Part shown: positions 1-10,104 of the stretch, in pieces
Layout of the letters: every line of letters begins with the position of its first letter
Numbering within the stretch: the first letter of the stretch is position 1
Source: Patescibacteria group bacterium UBA5124
GTDB taxonomy: Bacteria; Patescibacteriota; Gracilibacteria; Absconditabacterales; Absconditicoccaceae
DNA length: 37,236 bases
Direction of reading: 5' to 3'
Assembly: GCA_002414185.1 (NCBI GenBank)
Contig: DHYS01000013.1
Span: 4,438-41,673, forward strand
The notes under the pieces: generated by a model
Told to the model about the DNA's origin: nothing
Seen by the model: the letters and a program-made list of their open reading frames with translations, nothing else
The model's database searches: none
Program-made: the position numbers and the translations under genes

Positions 1-475
1 CAAAAAAAATATCTGGTTACGACAACTCAAACAACTTCTACTTTCCAATGAAGAAATAGTAGCTATGGTGTATTTTAATGTAGACTATACGCAATGACTC
101 ACAGAAAAACTTATATGAGAAGCTGATCGAGCAGTAATCAATCCAGCTACAAATAAAGTATATAATACTATTTTTTCTCTACTCAAAGATAACGAACCAC
201 TTCATCAACGAAGTAAACTCTTAAATTTATTTGGAATAGGACAGATAACTATCAATGATATCACTACATTTGTCCCTAGTAAATATATTAAAGCAACCAA
301 AGATATTTGGCAATCAATCAATAAGATAAGCAGCTGAGATAAGCAAAAAGCACAATCATTAAGTTTATTTACAGAAACAACGCTCAAAAAAATGTATCCA
401 AAGTATTCAGATAGTGAGAAAAGCGAACTCTGGAACTGGATAAATAATTTTTTCTTGATAAAAAAAAGTAAATAA
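1..475 (+). CDS. C-terminal part of a possible glycoside hydrolase (partial)
   Basis: The reading frame is open from the window edge to UAA at 473-475, with UGA read as Gly three times. About 157 residues are visible. The first third contains a tryptophan (residue 5 of the fragment), the segment IVAMVYFNVDY and a later NPATNKVY. This resembles the end of a (beta/alpha)8 glycoside hydrolase such as GH26 (last strand with a YFN/WFN motif), but that is pattern memory only. The final ~95 residues are a helical, Lys/Ser-rich extension I do not recognise. The catalytic glutamates would lie upstream of the window, so the activity cannot be verified here. Confidence 0.45.
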
Positions 476-510
476 ATATACAAAGTACCAAACAAATAAA
501 AATTAATAAA

Positions 511-705
511 ATGGAAAAGAACATGGAAAATCAAGAAATTAGTGAAAGATCAACTATCAGAGAAGATTTAGATCTTCTAAGTAATAAAAGTGGTTCCAAA
601 AATAACCGTCCAGTAAAACTAAAACAGATAGAAGAAGAACCAACATTCTCTAAAAAATCTATAGAAAGAGGTTTTGGATTCTTTGATGACGATGATTTTT
701 TATAA
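511..705 (+). CDS. Small acidic hypothetical protein
   Basis: A 64-residue protein, very hydrophilic, with no membrane segment and no cysteine. It has an Asp/Glu-rich middle and ends in a short acidic-aromatic tail (FGFFDDDDFL). It lies 35 bases after the preceding gene and is followed at once by a strong hairpin terminator, so it is probably the last gene of that transcript. A second in-frame Met sits at residue 5. It contains no UGA codon, which is not informative at this length. I do not recognise the family. The C-terminal aromatic/acidic tail is reminiscent of SSB-type tails that recruit partners, but nothing else supports that. Confidence 0.6.
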   Translation: MEKNMENQEISERSTIREDLDLLSNKSGSKNNRPVKLKQIEEEPTFSKKSIERGFGFFDDDDFL

Positions 706-720
706 CCAATGTAATAAGTA

Positions 721-753
721 AAAAAGGAGACTGTATTAGTCTCCCTTTTTTTT
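721..753. terminator. Bidirectional Rho-independent terminator
   Basis: The stem GGAGACT (726-732) pairs with AGTCTCC (738-744) around a 5-base loop. It is flanked by an A-tract on the left and a T-tract on the right, so it can terminate both the plus-strand 64-aa gene and the minus-strand murA, whose stop codon touches it. Confidence 0.85.
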
Positions 754-1984
754 ATCCTTCAACTTTTTCTATATTAACTCAAATATTCTTTAACTTATTT
801 TCTATATCATCATATCCTCTAGCTATAATATCTTCATTCATCACATACGTAGTACCACGAGCCATTACTCATGCAAGCATCATAGCGCCACCACATCTCA
901 AGTCTCTACTAGATACATATCATCATCTTAATACAGTAGAACCTATTACTATAGCCTGATAGGGATTAAGTATTTCTACATGAGCTCACAAATTTTCTAA
1001 TTCATTGAGATAAGCAAACCTTCCTTCATATAAGGTTTCAAATATCTTTGAAATACCCTTACATTGAGTTACAAGAGTACCAAAAATAGATTGTAAATCT
1101 GTAGGAAACCCAGGATATATTCTTGTTTCTATTTTTACTGCTTGATAGTTTTTCTTATTATAAGAGTTTACTTGAATAGTATACTTATCCAAAATCTTGA
1201 AATTGATTCCCATTCTATCAGCTACACTATAGAGTGCAGACAATTCATCCACATGACATCATTTGATAGTGATTTCAGAATTATCAGCTCAAGCACCGAT
1301 AGCAAAGTATGTTCCAGCTTCAATATAATCAGCAATAATAGTAAATTCAGATTGTTTAATGTTTATTTTTGATGGTTTAACTACAAGCGTATGATCTACA
1401 TTGAGAGTAATATCAGCACCTACATTATTCAAAAAATCAATCAGATTTCTTACATGAGGTTCGATTGCTACTTGGTAGATATTGATTTCATAGTCAAAAT
1501 TGTTAGCAAACGCTAAGTAGGTAATTAAGGCTTCGACAGCCGTCACAGAAAATCCTTGCAACATAATATTTTTCTTCGGTTTTCCTGTTACTTCAAAGGT
1601 TTTAAATTCATCATTAGTGATAGTAATACCAGCTTTTACTAAAGCATCATCAAACATATCAAGCGGTCTTTTTCCAATAGCACATCCACCACTTCCAATA
1701 AACTTTACCTTTCCATATTTGATCAATCCCAAAGGAATAAGCAAAATTGAAGATCTAATTTTCGTAGCCTTTTCTGAAGTAAGATCAAAAAAATCCTTAG
1801 AAGTAGCTAACGCTTCACGAGCAAGTTCTTCTATTACAGTTACATCTTTAATATTTGGTTTATTGATAAGTTTTACTTGATTATCTAATATATAGTTGGC
1901 TGCAACAATAGGTAAAGCAGCATTTTTACTTCATGAAATAATTACTTCACCTTTAAGATTCGGAGAATAAGAGATCTTATACAT
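752..1984 (-). CDS. murA: UDP-N-acetylglucosamine 1-carboxyvinyltransferase MurA
   Basis: Transfers enolpyruvate from PEP to UDP-GlcNAc, the first committed step of peptidoglycan synthesis, in the cytoplasm. The 410-residue product is normal for the family once UGA is read as Gly. The N-terminus has the substrate motif GSKNAALPI. The loop GGCAIGKRPLD carries the catalytic cysteine (Cys115 of the E. coli enzyme), so the protein should be sensitive to fosfomycin-type inactivation. YPGFPTDLQ and a C-terminal RGY-D motif complete the EPSP-synthase fold. The ATG at 1984 is the first start after an in-frame UAA at about 2000. It is transcribed divergently from korA, and its end abuts a shared terminator. 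Confidence 0.96.
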
Positions 1985-2161
1985 CAATATACGTACAAAT
2001 TAAAAGTGTGCGTTCAGTCAGTATATATATCAATGATTTTTTTTCAATATAAAAGCATCTTTAAAAAAAACAAAAGTAAAGTCGTATTTTTTATAATTAG
2101 GTTGTATACAAATGATAAAAAAATAGAAAATACAAAGATTTTAGACTATAATTGTATATAG
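1985..2161. promoter_or_regulatory. Divergent promoter region murA/korA
   Basis: A 177-base AT-rich gap between divergent genes. On the plus strand a perfect TATAAT lies at 2147-2152, only 9 bases before the korA ATG at 2162, so the mRNA would start almost at the start codon (leaderless or nearly so). No good -35 hexamer is visible 16-18 bases upstream. No clear murA promoter could be assigned. Confidence 0.45.
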
Positions 2162-3781
2162 ATGAGAATATCAATAGGATTCTCTGGAGCTGCTGGTTCT
2201 GGAGTGAATACTTCGTGACTTTTGCTTGGACAACTCTTAGCAGCCAAAGGATATACTATTCTTGCTGACAAAGAATATGCTTCTATCATCAAAGGAGATA
2301 ATAACAATTTTTTCTTGTACGTTTCAGATCAACCAAACGAACACGTCATTACTAAGACTATAGATTTCTTTTTTGCGTTTGATGACTATTCTATCACAAA
2401 AAATCAAAAGATTTATACATTAAATCAGACGTTTAATGTTAAAGATCAGATTTGTAAACATAAGAATGTATTTTGTTTCTGAGCAGCACTCAAGATTATG
2501 AATATTTCTGTAGAGGAGGGGGAATCTTTCGTCCAACAACAATTTCCAGGACATACATTGGAAGAAAATCTCACCGATCTCAGAAGCGGATACGCATATA
2601 TGCAGTGACTCTGAAATCACGACTGAGATCGAAGTAAAACAATAGGTGCTCCAAAAACACTTATGTTTGGTAATGAATGTATTGCCAAAGGAGCTATCGC
2701 TAGTGGAATGGATTTTTATGCAGCGTATCCTATGACGCCAGCAAGTTCACTTATTGATGTAATTACAGCAGACGATCGTGTTACTTTCTTTCAATGAGAA
2801 GACGAAATAGCTGTAAGTATGGCAATGTTGTGAGCCAAGGTAGGAGGAAAAAGAGCTATGTGCGGAACAAGTGGAGGAGGATTTGCCCTTATGACAGAAT
2901 CTATATCTTTTTCTAATCAAGCAGAAATAGGATGAGTATATGTGTTAGCTCAACGTGATGGACCAAGTACAGGTACTCCAACATATACAGGACAAGCAGA
3001 TCTTAATTATGCTCTTAATGCTTCATTTGGAGATACTTTCCCTATTGTAATATGTCCTTCAACTTTTGAAGAATGATATACTATGATAGGGAAAGCACTC
3101 AATCGATCTGATATATATCAGCATCCAGTTATTGTACTTACAGATAAACAATATTCAGAAGGATATATAGCTATAGATTCAAGTACACTCAAAGCCGAAC
3201 CTATAAATAGAGGTAAACTTATTACCCCTACAGAAGGATACAAAAGATATGAATATACAGATGATGGAATCTCTCCTTGGGTAACACCAGGTACAGAACA
3301 CGGAGAAAATATGATAACTTCTTATGAACACGATGAATACTGAGCTACTAATGAAGATCCAGAAACTAAGCAAAAGATGCAGGATAAAAGATTTAAAAAG
3401 ATGGAAACCTTTATCCAAAAAGAATTTAATGATACTTTCTACGGATATGAAATAATCAATCCTACTGCTGAAACATTTTTTATTACCTGGTGATTTAATA
3501 GATATACATTAGAAGATTATATCAAAACTAATGCTGACCAAAATCTTGGATTGATAGTCATCAAATCTTTCCAACCATTTGACGCTAGACTCAAGACATT
3601 CTTAGATCAAAATCATACTCAAATCAAAAAACTTATTTTTGTAGAGATGAATACTTCATGACAAATGCAGCATGTAGTAGAAGAAAAGTGTGGATTAACA
3701 GATAGTAAATGGAACGGTAAGATTTCTCATCAAAGAAAATATACACTCTATCCAATCTTCTTGGAAGAAATACATAATTAA
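2162..3781 (+). CDS. korA: 2-oxoacid:ferredoxin oxidoreductase, fused gamma-alpha subunit (KorA type)
   Basis: Oxidative decarboxylation of a 2-oxoacid with CoA and ferredoxin (pyruvate or 2-oxoglutarate; the substrate cannot be told from sequence). The 539-residue product starts with a gamma domain (residues 1 to about 180, GFSGAAGSGVNTSG near the N-terminus). The alpha subunit follows, with its typical opening GNECIAKGAIASGMDF and the AYPMTPASSL pyrimidine-domain motif. A transketolase C-terminal-like domain forms the last ~120 residues. Eleven in-frame UGA codons encode glycine, including one near residue 20 in the N-terminal Rossmann-like motif. The catalytic partner korB lies 112 bases downstream, beyond a hairpin repeat. 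Length fits the fused KorA family (550-600 aa). Confidence 0.9.
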
Positions 3782-3787
3782 AAAATA

Positions 3788-3865
3788 TGTCATTGCGAGC
3801 ATAAGCGTGGCAATCCATCTAAAATCAGATAATTCTCATGGATTGCTTCATACCTCGCAATGACA
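3788..3865. repeat. REP-like palindromic hairpin (GTCATTGCGAG family)
   Basis: An imperfect 78-base palindrome between korA and korB. The outer arms TGTCATTGCGAG (3788-3799) and CTCGCAATGACA (3854-3865) pair perfectly over 12 bp. The inner arms GCAATCCAT (3810-3818) and ATGGATTGC (3838-3846) pair over 9 bp. There is no T-tract, so it is not an ordinary terminator. The GTCATTGCGAG...GCAATCC consensus is seen as a dispersed hairpin repeat in many unrelated bacteria. It could stabilise the upstream korA mRNA end or mark a mobile miniature element. Confidence 0.8.
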
Positions 3866-3893
3866 AATATACTTTATATTATATAGTATACTC

Positions 3894-4496
3894 ATGAGAT
3901 CATGATTAAATAAATTTCAGCGATGTCCAGGATGTGGAAACTTTCTTATTCATCTTGCTATCAAAAATGCTCTGAAAGAACTCAATATACCAAAGCATAA
4001 ATTTTTTATGGCTTCAGGAATTTGATGTAGTGGAAAAATGTCTCAGTATCAAGATGGATATGCTTCAGAGACCCTTCATGGAAGATCAGTACCATTTGCT
4101 ACGGGGGTTAAATTAGCAAATCCTGATATGACAGTGATTGCTTACGGAGGAGATGGTGATGGATACGGAATAGGACTAGGACATCTTTTGCATGCAGCAA
4201 GAAGAAACACAAATATTCTTTATATAGTGGCTGATAATGAAAATTATGCTTTGACTACAGGACAAGCATCACCTACTACACCAGTAGATATCAAGACAAG
4301 ATCTACTCCAGAAGGAAATCATACAAGACCTTTCGATCCTCTCAAATTAGTAGAAGCAGCAGGATGTAGTTATAATATTACTATAGCTGATAAAGATATT
4401 AAAGGGCTTACAGAAGCCATCAAGAATGGAATACTTCATCCAGGATTTGCTCATATCAATGTACAACAAGTTTGTCCAACATGGAGAAAATGGTAA
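3894..4496 (+). CDS. korB: 2-oxoacid:ferredoxin oxidoreductase, beta subunit (short KorB)
   Basis: The thiamine-diphosphate-binding catalytic subunit partnering KorA. The 200-residue product has CPGC at residues 11-14 and GIGCSGK with Cys45. The TPP motif GDGDGYGIGLGHLLHAARRN follows, with the later TTGQASPTTP. Residues 11, 14, 45 and 194 (in QVCPTW) give the four cysteines that bind the proximal [4Fe-4S] cluster in this family. The protein ends six residues after the fourth cysteine, whereas typical KorB has about 280 residues, so the usual C-terminal extension is missing. A TATAGT hexamer at 3882-3887 sits just upstream of the ATG, suggesting its own near-leaderless promoter. It converges on a minus-strand gene 13 bases away. 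Confidence 0.9.
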
Positions 4497-4509
4497 TATA
4501 GTAGAAATT

Positions 4510-6648
4510 TTATTGTATAGAATATACAGCACAATTTCCTATTTGTTTAACAAGGAAAAGATGATTTCAAATATTTTTATCAAAGAAATCTACCATTTCT
4601 TGAGTATATTGAGTATCTCACATAACTGATTCACAATGAGTTCAATTTTCTATACAAAGAATTCTTCTCGTTCTCAAAGGAAGGTTTTCATCATAATAAA
4701 CTTTTTTTGTTTCTGGATAATATAAGTTATAAAACCATTTAATATCCGCATTTGCAGCAGGACACATAGCAAAAAATTTGATATTATATTTTTTCGTAAT
4801 ATCCAAAAATGTTAATCAACTTGCTATATCTTTACTAAATTGTTTAGCAGTATTATCCATAAGAAAGTAAGTTGTTCTCTCTGAATAGAGCGATATTACT
4901 TCTTTAAAAAGATTGTTATACAATATAGCTTCATCTTTTTTTGTTGAATATTTTAAGAAATTTCAAATATCCTTAATATCTTTATCATACGTAGATATAG
5001 TTTCACTAAGTACATTAGTATTCCATAATCAAAATGAAATCAATGAAATAATAGCCAAACTATATCATATAATCTGATATCTATATAATTCAAACAAAAG
5101 AAATATCATGCTAGAGATTATTATCAAAGATATTACAGGAATATTGTGATAATAAATATGAAAATAACTTACTTTGGAAATAAGTACAACATATACAACA
5201 GCAGTAATAAATATCGTATTGATAAGAAGTTTATAATTTTTAGGGATCTTTACGAGATTAGCTAATACAACAAACACGAAACCAATATAGAAGAAAAGTG
5301 GAGCAACAGATCTTTCTTGGAAAAAGAAAAGTTTTTGATACATACTTCGATTAAATATTAGATATGAATCCGTCATAAAATCTTTTCCCATTTTAGCAAA
5401 CTGAGAAACATTGAATACAAGAAAAATAGCAATAATAATTAAAATAGCTCATACAGTATAGAGATTAGTTACTTCTATTTTTTCTACAAAATGTTTTATT
5501 GTTTTATAAATTTGCTCACTTTTTTTATAAAGGAATATTTGTACTCCTATCATAAGAAGAGTAATCGGCAAAAAGACATACCAATTTGTAGGGAAATATC
5601 TTACACTAATCCAAAAGAATATTGTCTGTAAAACAAAATTTGGTACTACAATAAGAAGATTTGATAGGGTAGTAGATGAAGAATTTTTCTTATACAAATA
5701 GAGAAGAGAAAGAAATAATGGTAAATAAAAAATAATAGCATGATACTTAATATTGATTCCTATACCAGCAAGCACTCCAGCTAAATAAAGTTTTTTTACA
5801 TCACCAGAATCCAATCAATTGAGAAGTATATGGAGAGCAATAAAAAAGAATATTAAATTAATAGGATCTAATACCGTCAAATGAGTAAAAAATTGAAATA
5901 CAGAATTAAGTGCTAACAAGGTAATAAGAAACAGTATTTGTTTTCTTGTAAAGAAACGCTGAAGAAAAACATAACACGTAAGCAATAAAATAATACCTAT
6001 AATTGTCATTACAACCCTTGCATTATGTTCATAAGATTCTAATGGAAAGAGTTCTTGTGTACCTGCTAAAATCCATTCCAAGATAGGATAGCTAGAAAAT
6101 GTTTTATAAGTTCCATCATATTTAAAAGGATTACCTGCTGTAGTTCTTAAGTAATTTTTTTGATACCAAAACGGTCCATGTTCTTGCATTCGTTTAGCAG
6201 GTTCTACATAAGCAGCATATTTAGCTGCATGAAATGGTCCAGAAAAAGGAATATTGATATAAGGAGATTTAACCCAAACAAAGATAGCACTTATTACAAC
6301 AAACAATAATGCATAAATTCATTGTTTATAAATAGGAAGAATAATATTTCTTCCAAATCGATTTGTGGAAATATCAGGATATTCTTTCTTAAAATTTGTT
6401 TCACGATTATGAAGATCTTCATGATCTTTTTTGAGTCCATTTTCTATATTTTCAATAATTTTTTTTCTTTCTAATAAAAAGAGTAATGCAGATACTATAG
6501 CTAATCCCCAATACAAGAAAGATAAGGATATAGTAGAAACAAAAGAAATTTTCCATCACAAAAACATATTTCCATAAATAAGAAATATGATACACAGAAT
6601 TAAAGCAAATACTCCCTTTATAAAAAATGAAATATGTTTTAAAGACAT
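4510..6648 (-). CDS. Integral-membrane glycosyltransferase, PMT/ArnT-like (GT-C fold)
   Basis: A 712-residue polytopic membrane protein that would be read as at least five fragments under the standard code. Two N-terminal membrane segments and a charged cytoplasmic stretch lead into a GT-C-like core. That core has an extracytoplasmic loop with the SGPFHAAKYAAYVEPAKRMQ motif and the pattern YPILEWILAG, typical of polyprenyl-phosphate-sugar-dependent mannosyl/aminoarabinosyl transferases. About nine further hydrophobic helices follow. A soluble C-terminal domain of about 150 residues contains paired cysteines. It probably transfers a sugar from a lipid carrier to protein or glycan on the outer face of the membrane. 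It is the last gene of the minus-strand glycan operon; the GT2 enzyme at its start could supply the lipid-linked donor. Confidence 0.75.
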
Positions 6649-6675
6649 TCTATAGAAAAATAGAAAGAATAAAAA

Positions 6676-7758
6676 TTATTTTTTATGAATAATATTCAAT
6701 AAATGATTAGCGTTGATTTCTATATTATGAAAAGAATTTACATAAGAGAATCCATTGTTTTGCATAGTTGTGTAAAGTGTTTTATCAGTAAGTATTTTTT
6801 GTAATCAAGCAACCAATTGAGGATAATTATTATTGGCTACAATTCAACAAATATTTTGTTTAATCATATCATCAGGATCTACTTGAAGAGATAATATTGG
6901 AGTATTATTTTTTAATGCTTGGATATAGGTATTAGGAAATCATTCAGCAAGAGACGTGTTTACAAATAACTTTGCAGAAGCGAAGTATTTATCTATATGA
7001 TCAAAAGGAACAAAATCAATAAAAGTCAGATTTTTAATTTTTGATGCTTGTTGTTTGATGTAAGTAAAGTATTTTTTTTCTCAGGTAGCTTGAGGAAAAA
7101 TCATAATAAATTTTTCATGGGGAAAATCCTTAGCTAATTGTAAAAATATTTCAGGACGTTTCCAATCTTTAGATCTTCCAACCCAAAGTATTCATTCTTT
7201 TTTTTGAGATGATATAGGAGCTGTTATATGATATCATGACTTGAGAAGAAGAGAAGAAATTCATTGTTTTTTCAATTGTTCTGATTGATAAGTATTTTGC
7301 ACTATAAGAATACTATTTTTAAACAAATATGTGATTAAAAATTTACTTACTCGGTTGGTATAAATATCTTTTTTACCATTTACTTCATCATCATGTGCTA
7401 CCATATAAATAAATTTTTTATTCATAATCTTACAATACAAAGCCATAAACGCTGAAGATACGGTAAGAGATCTTTTGGTATACACATCAGCATCTATTTG
7501 TATAAATACCTTAAAAAAGAGATAGATTTTTTTCCAGAAATAATCTGAAAAAGATAAAGACTTATAGAGTTTTACTCAGTCTCTTTTTTCTATTTTTTGC
7601 TGACCATAATCAGCAACTATCATAGAAACATCCAAATCTTTATGTTTAGCAAATTCTTTAGCAAACATACTCATTTGTACTTCTGCTCATCCAAAAACAG
7701 CTTGTAGAGAAGTATTAAATACTTGGTATGATTTGAGAGAAATAAAACAAATTTTCAT
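6676..7758 (-). CDS. Glycosyltransferase family 4
   Basis: A 360-residue soluble GT-B enzyme. The N-terminal glycine-rich motif SLQAVFGGAEVQMSM is the usual nucleotide-sugar transferase start. The C-terminal domain has GILWVGRSKDWKRPEIFL and the acidic motif SLAEGFPNTYIQAL, matching the GT4 E-x7-E donor site (here E...Q, so the second acidic residue is replaced by Gln). Likely transfers an activated hexose during synthesis of a surface polysaccharide or protein glycan; acceptor unknown. Start ATG at 7758; the next upstream gene ends 10 bases away, so the two are co-transcribed. Confidence 0.85.
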
Positions 7759-7768
7759 GATAAAGTAA

Positions 7769-8917
7769 TTAAATAAATGGTGATGTAATAATCTTTGTAT
7801 AGCAAGTATGATAGAGTTTTGCCATATTTTTCCATGAAAAAGATTCTACTTTTTCAAATGATTTAAGTCATAGTTTAGTGAGTTTTCATTGTTTCCATTC
7901 TTGATATGCTAATCAGATTTTTGAAGAGATATCTGAGATATTATCATCTTTTAGGATCCATCCATTATCACAAAATAGTTCCTTAGTTCATCAAGTATCT
8001 GTGATAATTACAGGCAATTTTGCTGTCATAGATTCTAGGAGTGTATTAGACATTCATTCGTTTTTGCTAGGTAAGATATACACATCACTTTGTGCATAAA
8101 AATCTATTACTTCATGATGAAGTTTATCTCACCAAAATGTTATTGCCGGATTTCAATTAGCCAATTGGGTAAGTGTATGATGAAGATTTCCAGATCAAAC
8201 AATCCACAATCTTGTATCTGATGTGTGCTTAGAAAATGTATTGTATGCTTGTATAAGTTCTTTTACTCATTTTCTTTCGATAAGTCTACCGACATAAAGA
8301 AGAGTAAAATAATTTTTATCTTTTTTCTTAGTTGAAGAAATTATTTCAACTCCATTATAAATTACTCCAATCTTTTGATCAGGAATACTTTTGAGTGCGA
8401 GTTGTCTTAATCAATCAGAATTAGTAAAAACTGAAGAAGCATTTGCTCGTATCTTACGACTAAGTTTTTTGAAAAAGAAACGGTCCAAAAAATAAAATCT
8501 TTTACTATAAAAAGGAACATCACTACCTCTCAAACTAACTATATAAGGAATATGAAACAATTGTGAAAGTTTCATAGCTATATATCAACAAGGAATACCA
8601 AAAAAAGCATGAATAAGATCAAATTGTTGTTTTTTCAAAAGTTTTTTAGCAAAAAAATAACTTTTCCAACTATAGATAAGAAGGTCTTTGATTGATTGAT
8701 AATGCTTATTTTTGTTGTTTTTGAAAATATCTAGATAATAAATAGTGATATTTGAAGCAAATTGTTCTTTTTTGAATTCTCCCAAAGATGATGTGATAAG
8801 TACTATTTCCAAAGAAGAATTTAAAGCAAACTCTGATAGTAAATTGTAGGTAGCATTAGCAGCGCCAGCTCATAAAGGAGGAAATTCATAATTTAACATC
8901 AGAATTTTTTGTTTCAT
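7769..8917 (-). CDS. Glycosyltransferase family 4
   Basis: A 382-residue GT-B enzyme. The N-terminus MLNYEFPPLYGAGAA is a hallmark of GT4. The middle has SLRGSDVPFY, a common acceptor-domain motif. The C-terminal half has NGVEII, LLYVGRLIERKGV and the donor site PSKNEGMSNTLLESMTA, which contains both conserved glutamates (E-x7-E). It is more canonical than its downstream neighbour. The genes run in the order GT2, this gene, the second GT4 and then the membrane transferase. This suggests stepwise assembly of a lipid-linked or surface glycan. Confidence 0.88.
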
Positions 8918-8959
8918 AAATTTTTTGGGGAAATAAATAGAAATAAAGATATAGAGAAT

Positions 8960-8994
8960 GTCATTCCGGCCTAAAGAATTTGGATTCGGAATCT
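8960..8994. repeat. REP-like hairpin (GTCATTCCGGC family, degenerate copy)
   Basis: GTCATTCCGGC is followed 10 bases later by GATTCGGAATCT, giving imperfect arms. It lies in the 85-base gap between the GT2 and GT4 genes. It shares its first 12 bases and the GGAATCT end with copies at 21569 and 23814; its right arm has drifted. Confidence 0.7.
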
Positions 8995-9002
8995 CATTTA
9001 AA

Positions 9003-9947
9003 CTAAATTTCTTCCTTCACAATATATCTTGGTACACCAGAGGTATTATAATATGTTCTTAACATAATATCTAGCATTATTCCCATTATAAATACAAATA
9101 TTCCCATAGTTGAAAAGAAAACTCATAAGAAAAAATATCCACTTCTATTGATATTTACTCACTCAAAAATCTTTTCGTATATTGCTACAAGCAACAAAAA
9201 TCATCCAATAAAGAAGCTCAATATTCCAGCTGAGCCAAATAAGTGTAACGGTCTAGATTGAAATTTTCAAAGAAACCAAATATAGATCAAATCTATTAAT
9301 CCTCTAATAGATTTTTTCCAATCGTATTTAGATATACCAGCATTTCTCGCTCTATGATGTACCTCCAATTCTCAAATTTTGTATCCATTAATCTTTGCAA
9401 TAATAATAATATATCTATGCATTTCTCACCAGAGATAGAGATTTTTAACTACTTCAGGAATATAGACTCTTAATGTACATCAACTATCTTTGACCTTATC
9501 ATTGATAAGAAAATGTCTAAGAAATTTAGCAACTTTTGTAATTATACGGATTACACATGGATCTTTTCTCTTTTTTCTCCATCAAGTAACCAAATCTAGT
9601 TTTTCATTAATAAGCTTATCATAAAGTTTTTTGATATCTTTGGGATCATTTTGCATATCAGCATCCAAAGTGACAATAATATCTCCACTAGATTTTTTGA
9701 ATCATGCATCCAAAGCTATAGACTGACCATAATTTCTATTTAATCTGATTCATATCACGTTTTGATCTTTAGATTTACATAAAAATATTTCATTCCAAGT
9801 TCAATCTTTACTTCCATCATCTACCATAATAATTTCATATGCTCGACCTTTGAAATCACTAGCTATTACAGAAATTATTTCTTTATACAAAGGAGCTATA
9901 TTTTCATATTCATTATAACAAGGAAGTATGACAGAAATTTTCTGCAT
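9003..9947 (-). CDS. Glycosyltransferase family 2, polyprenyl-phosphate sugar synthase (GtrB/DPM1-like)
   Basis: A 314-residue protein. The GT-A domain (residues 1 to about 230) opens MQKISVILPCYNEYENI, with VDDGSKDGT, the DADMQNDP metal/donor motif and GWRKKRKDP. Two membrane helices follow at about 230-300. This is the architecture of enzymes that put hexose from UDP/GDP-sugar onto undecaprenyl phosphate at the inner face of the membrane. The ATG at 9947 was chosen because family members begin within a few residues of the ISVILPCYNE strand. An in-frame upstream Met would add a hydrophobic 26-residue leader. First gene of the glycan operon; probable donor maker for the PMT-like transferase. 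Confidence 0.88.
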
Positions 9948-10049
9948 GTATCTAATAATAAAAAATAAACAAAAACATACTATCTTGTATAGTATTTTGA
10001 ATAGGATATGCAAACAAAACATCAAACAAAAGTCAGAAACAATATATTA

Positions 10050-10077
10050 TTGACATTATATGGTAAATATATAAAAT
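10050..10077 (+). promoter_or_regulatory. Sigma70-type promoter of the secreted-protein gene
   Basis: TTGACA at 10050-10055 (perfect -35), 16-base spacer, TAAAAT at 10072-10077. Predicted start about 10084, giving a leader of about 20 bases before the ATG at 10105. No ribosome-binding motif lies in between. Confidence 0.6.
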
Positions 10078-10104
10078 AAATAAAACAAATACATAAAAAA
10101 ATAT

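Noticed and set aside
4510..6648. Apparent pseudogene made of several fragments
   Set aside because: All fragments are in one frame, separated only by UGA; with UGA as Gly the gene is intact.
9948..10025. N-terminal extension of the GT2 enzyme
   Set aside because: The in-frame Met at 10025 would add a hydrophobic leader before MQKISVILPCYNE; family members start at the latter.
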